From contig WWBZ02000022.1 of the NCBI GenBank assembly GCA_011503125.2, forward strand, positions 4,216,001 to 4,280,000: a stretch of 64,000 nt of DNA. Direction: 5' to 3'. The notes under the pieces are model-generated. The model ran no database searches and was not told where the DNA came from. It saw nothing but the letters and a program-made list of their open reading frames with translations. Of this stretch, positions 57,901 through 64,000 are shown one piece after another. The stretch comes from Botryosphaeria dothidea. Taxonomy: Eukaryota > Ascomycota > Dothideomycetes > Botryosphaeriales > Botryosphaeriaceae. The position numbers and the translations under genes are program-made. The first letter of the stretch is position 1, and each line of letters starts with the position of its first letter.

Positions 57901-60900
57901 CAGATGGGATTGGGAGATGAAAGGGAGGATGCTAGAGAGGCTCGTGAGGCACGCTCTTTTCCTCCTTCTCCTTTTTTCGACATATGCTCCGAGGACGCTC
58001 GTTCTCCGTACCTCCCGCACGTGCCCACGCCGGCGCCTGCCTTTTTGCCCTGCGTCCTGGCGTTCGTGCTGGGCGAAGAAGAGCCGCACGACGGACCTAC
58101 TGAAACTCGGAAATTTTCTAGAAGGGCCATGGAAGGACGCTCGGTCCCGCTCCGATGGCGAACGACGGGCGCACTCGGCGACGCTCGAGCCTGGGGTTGA
58201 CAGCCTGCCTCGTTTTTCTCCTTCAGGGATGCAAGAACCGTGTCGGTGAGATTGGTGGGCAGCGAAGTTGGCGAGAAGGGAACGCGCAGTCCAGGTGGAC
58301 ACAGCTCCTCCGTCCGAGTCGCCAAGCCTCGCGATGATGGAGAGAGGGGAGATCTCATCGCGCTTGGCTGATCCGTTGAGACATTGCTCCGTGTTGAGTT
58401 TGGGTAAGCGAGGAGGATGGCACGATGCTTGTCGCGCTTCGCTCTCGCTATCGAAAAGAGAGGCGCAGGGAATCGATTAAGATCGCCGTCAATATACCGG
58501 TGCTGTGGATTTCATTTTTTTGAAAACTCCAGGCGTCGAAGCGCGCACGAGTGGACGGGCAGGGTGAGTCAGCGGACGGGTAGGGCGCTTGCCGTTCTCC
58601 ACCGCGCTGTGTGGGTTCGTGGGAATTTTTTTCTCCCGTCCTCCACCTCTTTCTTCACGATGGATCCCCATTGCAGGCGGTCAGTCACCGCCTTGGTCGA
58701 TCATGATTGCCCAGCAAGCGAGCGAGTGGTCTTGGTGTTGTGTCAAGAGATGCCGGATTGCCGCTTGCATGATTCGACATGTGGGGAGGGTCGGTTGGGA
58801 GGCTATGATTTCATACATCGTGAGATTCGCGCGCGGTGTATTGGCGGGTTCTGCCGAATGGTGTTGGAGGGCAGTACGCGTCTCGGAGCGTGCCACGGGC
58901 GCGTCGTCGAGTCAGAGAAAGGTAAGGCTACTGGCCGGGGTCACGGATACGGTCAGGTGCCCGGCTCCAAGCGTGGATCAGAGCGAGAGAGGCGGTGTTG
59001 GCAAGGTGAGTTGTAACACATGATGCCGGGCGGAGATCATTGTTGGGATTAATTGAGGCGGGCACTCAAGGGCATCACGAATTGCTGCTCTGCTTTTCGC
59101 ATCACCCTCCATTTTCGGTGTCGCCGAGCGGCCCCCACCGAGCGCCCGAGAGTCAGTAGCATCTGAGCTGACGATGCTGCCTTCCACTTTTTTTTTCTGC
59201 CGCCTCGCTAGCCGCCGTGCGTCCGTGAGCTGGCTCCCGCTCGAATCTGCCTTCGCATGGACACCACTCGATGACGATGATCCCCGCAACACCAGCTCGC
59301 CGCCGGACCGACAGCCTTGCAGAGATTGCTGGCTCCTTCTACGCGTCTTCCGAAGTCTCTTCTAGCGCAGCGTTCCGGCCCGTCCATAGGCCCTCAGCCC
59401 ACCGCAAGCGCGCGGGCCCGAGTCAGCGGGAGCCATGGCACGAGGCCTCGTGACTGCGCGACGTGCTACGGCCCCATGCGTGCGTTGCATGATGAAAAAA
59501 TGAGATCCATTTTGGCAGATCCCAACGCGGCGGTAAAACTTCACCGCAGCACTCACCGCCGACCGACATCCACGGTGACACAGACGCATACCCGCTGCGA
59601 GTGCGGAAGCGCCGGACAGGGCTGTCACGGGCTTTCTGTCTCTCTGTGTCTCTCATCATCCCCAAGGGCATCACAATCATCTTGCTCTTCTGCTTTTTGT
59701 GCCTCCTCTTGTTCTCCACATTGGGAATCTCGCAATCTCTCTCGTCTGCCCGTTGCTTTTTCGTCTTGGATTTTTTTCGGCGATGATCTCCAAGGACCCG
59801 GTTTGCTTGCCCGTTGCCCTGCACCGTGCTGGAGAGCGGAGAGCACTGATGCACCCTCAGCGGCTAAAAAGTGGAAGAACGGCTTGATGAGATGACGATC
59901 CAGCAACATGGGCAGTGGGCGTGAAGGGTCAAGCCGGGTGAGATTGCCGTGACCCTGCTTCCTCCCCTCAGCGCATGAACAGTTCCCACTCGCCAAGACG
60001 TCGTGGTTGCATTCACATGCTGCCCGCGTGCGAGAGGCAGTGGAGCGTCGTCGTAGAGCTAAGCGACCGTCTGCACAATACGGAGTACGGGGCGGGCATT
60101 GGAGAAAAGCAAACAACGGGCAGAAACGCAGGGCAAATGCACCTCTTTTTTTTCCCCTCCCGGCGGGATATCGCGAAAAGAAGGGCCGCTCATCTGTAGT
60201 ACGCTCTGCATGCACGATGCGAGATACGCGCGAAGATGCACGCGACGATTCACGACGCATCTTTTGCTTCTTTCTCCCTCGCGCGCGCGAACAAACCCGG
60301 GTACGCGTCAAGCACATGCAGGTGACGACGGCCTGACGTGCCACACGGTGCAGAGATCTCTTGCTTTTTCGCTCCCTCTCGGCTCCGACGTCGCGGAAAC
60401 GAGAAAAACCAAGAAAACGTGGGCAGGGCGCACGATGTTTCGCATGGCGCGCCTTGGTTCGCTGCGGGTGCCGCGTCTGGCGGTGATGGAGGGCGGTATG
60501 ACTTCATCCGTTTGTCACGCTACTCAGGACCCTTGCTACCGAGAGAGATCTCTGTCTGCGATGGACGCGGCGGTTGGCTGGCCGTGCGGGCAAACGTTGT
60601 GATAGGAAAAAGAAAAGAGGGCGCGTGTCACCTGTGCGTGTGTGGAGGGCCTTGAGGCGCGCGCGTGAGGCTGTTCGTCGATCAATGTTGGAGATTTTTT
60701 GAGTTGCATAACTTTCTTTTTTTGCCTATGTCATCGCTTTTGTTTTGTGCACGTGGCGGATCTGTTTTGAATGCGCCCCTTCTGGGGCATCTGTTGTGGA
60801 TTTGCCGTTTGGGGAACACGAGGATTTTAAGATGAGATCTTTTGAGCCTCGCGCCATGCTGCCTACTGTGGCTGGTGAGTTGCTCTTCTTGGTCGATCTG

Positions 60901-63197
60901 AATGATTGCCATTGTCATCATGTGCTTTTGCTTGGACTTGAGGACGGACCCACCATTCTGAGACGCGTCGACAGGCGAAGGAAAAAGGCCGCTTCATCAT
61001 CGTCACGCGCCAGCGAGGTTTCGGCCATGGCGAAGTCGCGAGAATCGTGAATCCGCTCGCCTTCGTTTTTCGTTGTCGTCATTGCAGTCGTCACGAGCAC
61101 GCACCCCGCGAGAGGCATGATTCGCAGTGGCTGATGGCTTGCCTTGTTGGTTCGGACTCATTTCCAAGGTGTTCGGAGGAGAGTCAGTGCACTTGGAGAT
61201 CCCACCGCTCTCCGAGCTTGCCGACCGAGCTTCGCTCAAACTCAACTTCGTCGTCGTCGTCGCGTCCGGCCGCTTCCGCTTATCTTGCTCGTGCGGAGAG
61301 CCGCGGACGCTTGGGAGAGCTTGCTCGGAGTTTCTGTTGTAGAGCCAAGGGCGCGAAGAGGCTCTGTCGAGAGCATCGGAAACGCGGACTGGACGTGTCA
61401 GGGATGGGGACATGTCGACCGCATGCTTGAGAGGCTAATGTGCTCAGCATGATGGCATAGCCTCAATTACTCTCCAAGGCGTCCTTATCCTGAATCATAT
61501 CGAGGGTGTGACGGTGGTTGCTTGAGGTATGAGCGCATGACACTGCTACAGATAGTTATCCCAGGAGCAGAATAAAGCAGTTAGACATACTTCGATGTAA
61601 ACTGAGCGCCATGAACATTTCCGTCTCAACAATTACTTTGACTCAAGACAAAATTCCACTCTGACAAGTATCAAGGAGGATCTTCAATGGGTGAAGAACA
61701 GCGGTGACCGGATCGTCATTTATCCTATGTAACGCTTTTCGGAGTGCTCATGCAACGGGCAGGGAGCGCATCAGGCTGACGCGTTGCTTAAGTTCATTGC
61801 ACGAGGTGCCTTACTGGTATTGCAAAGAGGTACGATGAGCCCCTCATATGGTGAGGATGCGCTGGCTGGGCAACAAGTTCGGGTGCAAACGTACGAACCA
61901 TTGGGATACGGCGAGATTCTGTTTGGTTTAGTGGCTGGTGAAAAGAGAGCATTCGAATGCCAGAGAACATTTGTGGGGTTGCTCGCTGTGCAGGCATCAG
62001 TCTCTATCGCTTTCTCTTAATTTTATTATCGAACTCACTGAAATAAATTGAGACAACATAAGGCCTGAGTGAAATGAACATAAAGACAATTCCCCGTCTC
62101 TCTCATTACTACTGCGGCCACTTAAAGTGCGTTAAATGGCACTTCAAATGCGAACTCGGAGTTTTCGAAAAGACTGTGGTTAAAGTCCGACTAAAGTAGC
62201 GGCCGGAAGTGTGAGCGATTTGAAGCACGAATGAACTACAAGCAACCTACGGCAGACCCATATTGGCGTCCCAATAAACGCAGTTTTGCTTGTGTGGACT
62301 CTTTTCCAAGATGAACTATGATCGAAAATGTTCTTCAGTATGCCTTCAAATGCTCAGGATATAATTTTGACGGCTTTTGAGGTAAAAGCGCTTTGCTACG
62401 ACGACACTTTCGTGTTTTGTGCTATCGAGTAGCCTTAACTAAAGTAGATCGGACCAATAGTGTGCCACACAGATGACTGATCTTGTGCGACGGGGTTCAT
62501 CGCCTGCATCACACTTGCTCTCGACATATTGATCAATACTGTCAATGTGTTCAGCTGCCTGAGACCCTGCAAGTAGTACGAAGCGGCCTCTGTATTGGTT
62601 CTGTCCAATGAAATAAACAGAGAGATGCTGTAAGTTACTCAGTGTTACCTTTGGGCAACCTATAGGTAGAAATCGGGCCTGTTGGAGACGCCAAAAAGGA
62701 TACTCTGCAGCTGCGAGCTGCTGACGACGCAAAGCTGAGAGATAAAGGAGTTTCGCAGTGAGACTATAGGGCTTTTAGTATAAGCCACCCTCAAGCCCAT
62801 GAATTCTGGTCGATTGTGCAATGCATTAAGGCTACTCTCGCGTGGGGGTTTAGTTGGATTTCAGGCCACGACTTTTGGATTCGAGGTCGTGGTGCACAGG
62901 AGCCCACCCAAAGACTCAGTGAGTCCACACTGATATGTTATCGCGGAGCACCCAACCAATCAGGTTCCTCTAGATTTACAAATTTGTATGCACTGCGTGC
63001 TTACATCAACAGAATGATGGTCAGCAATGCCGCCACCGTACAACACAATCGGCATCTTACCCGATACTGGGTGGGGGAGCTTCATGGGCAAGGCTGAACC
63101 TCAGCTTTTAAAATAAAACCGTCACAGCCTGGAGTTTCCCGGCCTCGCTGCAACTGTTTGACTCTGTTTTCCTCCCCGAGTGTTTGAAGTTAGCGCC

Positions 63198-64000
63198 ATG
63201 AGCCGTCAATTTTCGGTTTCAAGTCAGCCCAGTCCGGACTTCAACCGTGATGAATTCGATCTGGGAGAATACTCATCACGCACCGGTCGGACATCCATCC
63301 AAAGCCGTCCAAGCACGTTGCATGGCTCGCGTGCATCCTCAGGAGCTAGTGTATCCCTCCTTAGACCACCTACTCCAGACTTTGATGACAGACCCGGAGA
63401 AGCCAGGGACGACGATGCTAGCCTTTTCACCCATGTCCGCCCGCGAAACCCTCGGCGTCGGTCTCAAAGGAAGCTCTGGTTCAAAGAATGGTGGCTATGG
63501 GAGATGGGAGGCTGCTTGATAAGCATCCTCTGCACAGTCACCATCATCGTCCTCTTACCCTTATTAAATAACAAGCCGAAGGACGTCTGGAGGTTCTCAG
63601 ACTACATTGAGGCGAACACTTTCGTTTCGGCGTTGATTACCGTCGCGAAGACATCAATGCTACTCGGCGTCACGGAGTCTCTTTGCCAACTGAAATGGAG
63701 GCATTTCTGGCTCGAGAGCCGCCAGCTCGCAGAACTCGAAGCGTTTGATGCGGCTAGCAGAGGTCCCTGGGGCGCACTCGTGTTTCCTTTCAAGACCAGA
63801 TTCAAGTCCTACATAGCGTTGCTCGGCGCGGCCATCATGGTGGCCACTCTCGCCATGGAGCCTTTGGCGCAGCAAATTGTCTCTTTCGAAACTTGTTACA
63901 GGAGTGCGCCACTTGAGAAGCACAGAGGGGAACGGAGCGGCGTGAATGTTTCACAAGCCTTCGACTTGGGCACACCATTTGAGGATCCAATCGAACGTAA
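63198..64000 (+). CDS. DUF3176-family membrane protein, 3' part off the window
   Basis: 267 codons are open from the ATG at 63198 to the right edge. A Ser/Arg-rich cytosolic N-terminus of about 100 residues is followed by the family core: a first membrane helix (GGCLISILCTVTIIVLLPLLN), the FSDYIEANTFVSALITVAKTSMLLGV stretch, ESLCQLKWRHF, the SRGPWG signature near residue 193, and a further helix (YIALLGAAIMVATLAMEPLAQQ). These fit the fungal DUF3176 proteins (PF11374), which are multi-span membrane proteins of unknown role and expanded in many filamentous ascomycetes. No intron is needed in the visible part. It is the first clear gene after the 18.7-kb gap. Confidence 0.92.
   Translation, partial: MSRQFSVSSQPSPDFNRDEFDLGEYSSRTGRTSIQSRPSTLHGSRASSGASVSLLRPPTPDFDDRPGEARDDDASLFTHVRPRNPRRRSQRKLWFKEWWLWEMGGCLISILCTVTIIVLLPLLNNKPKDVWRFSDYIEANTFVSALITVAKTSMLLGVTESLCQLKWRHFWLESRQLAELEAFDAASRGPWGALVFPFKTRFKSYIALLGAAIMVATLAMEPLAQQIVSFETCYRSAPLEKHRGERSGVNVSQAFDLGTPFEDPIER

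Larger units (their letters stand above)
44448..63197. other. 18.7-kb region without a convincing gene
   Basis: Across this stretch the two strands show many long frames (up to about 340 codons, for example 49320-50342 and 45702-46553), but several overlap in different frames. They are rich in Arg, Ala, Ser, Gly and Pro, show no domain or repeated motif I recognise, and have no convincing intron chain joining them. About 44.9-61.4 kb is GC-rich with abundant CpG; 61.45-63.19 kb is A+T-richer. I found no transposase, reverse transcriptase, terminal repeats, tRNA or rRNA. Possibilities are a very long regulatory region, long noncoding RNA genes, or genes too short or too divergent to see by eye. 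Confidence 0.6.

Overview
The window looks like nuclear DNA of a filamentous ascomycete (Pezizomycotina). The evidence is short introns (mostly 45-95 nt) with GT...CTAAC/CTGAC...AG signals, several Zn(II)2Cys6 regulators with fungal-type middle domains, a HET-domain protein, a tannase/feruloyl-esterase relative, a DUF3176 membrane protein and a fungal-type PIKfyve (Fab1). I cannot place it below that level. I saw no rRNA, tRNA, telomeric repeat, CRISPR array or intact transposon.

Region 1 (1-9.8 kb) is an accessory, catabolic-looking block. An FAD monooxygenase running off the left edge and an NAD(P)-binding protein are divergent around a promoter with three copies of the palindrome CGGATCCG (CGG-N2-CCG), beside an intact Zn2Cys6 regulator. 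Three consecutive decayed minus-strand genes follow: a tannase/feruloyl esterase with frameshifts and a stop, a Zn2Cys6 regulator lacking two of six zinc cysteines and carrying two stops, and the N-terminal part of an MFS sugar transporter. This resembles a small substrate-use cluster in decay.

Region 2 (9.8-24.2 kb) holds an F-box-like gene divergent from a HET gene, two unrecognised small genes, a gene of unknown function with a 17-C run straight after its ATG, an MFS sugar/quinate-type transporter with eight exons and a cluster of CreA-type sites upstream, and a Zn2Cys6 regulator divergent from a phytanoyl-CoA-dioxygenase-like gene.

Region 3 (24.6-44.5 kb) is core: a C2H2 protein, FAB1 (PtdIns3P 5-kinase), a large protein that may be the telomere TPP1/Est3-like subunit, SAM37/metaxin (mitochondrial outer-membrane sorting), and a conserved acidic protein of unknown role.

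Region 4 (44.45-63.2 kb) is 18.7 kb in which I find no convincing gene, against roughly one gene per 2.3 kb before it. Much of it is GC- and CpG-rich, so long chance ORFs are common. One spot near 53.3-54.0 kb has a TATA-like box, a CA/CT-rich leader and short ORFs. The window ends inside a DUF3176 membrane protein. Exon joins given below were worked out by hand from splice signals and reading frame; where stated, the summed exon length is a multiple of three.
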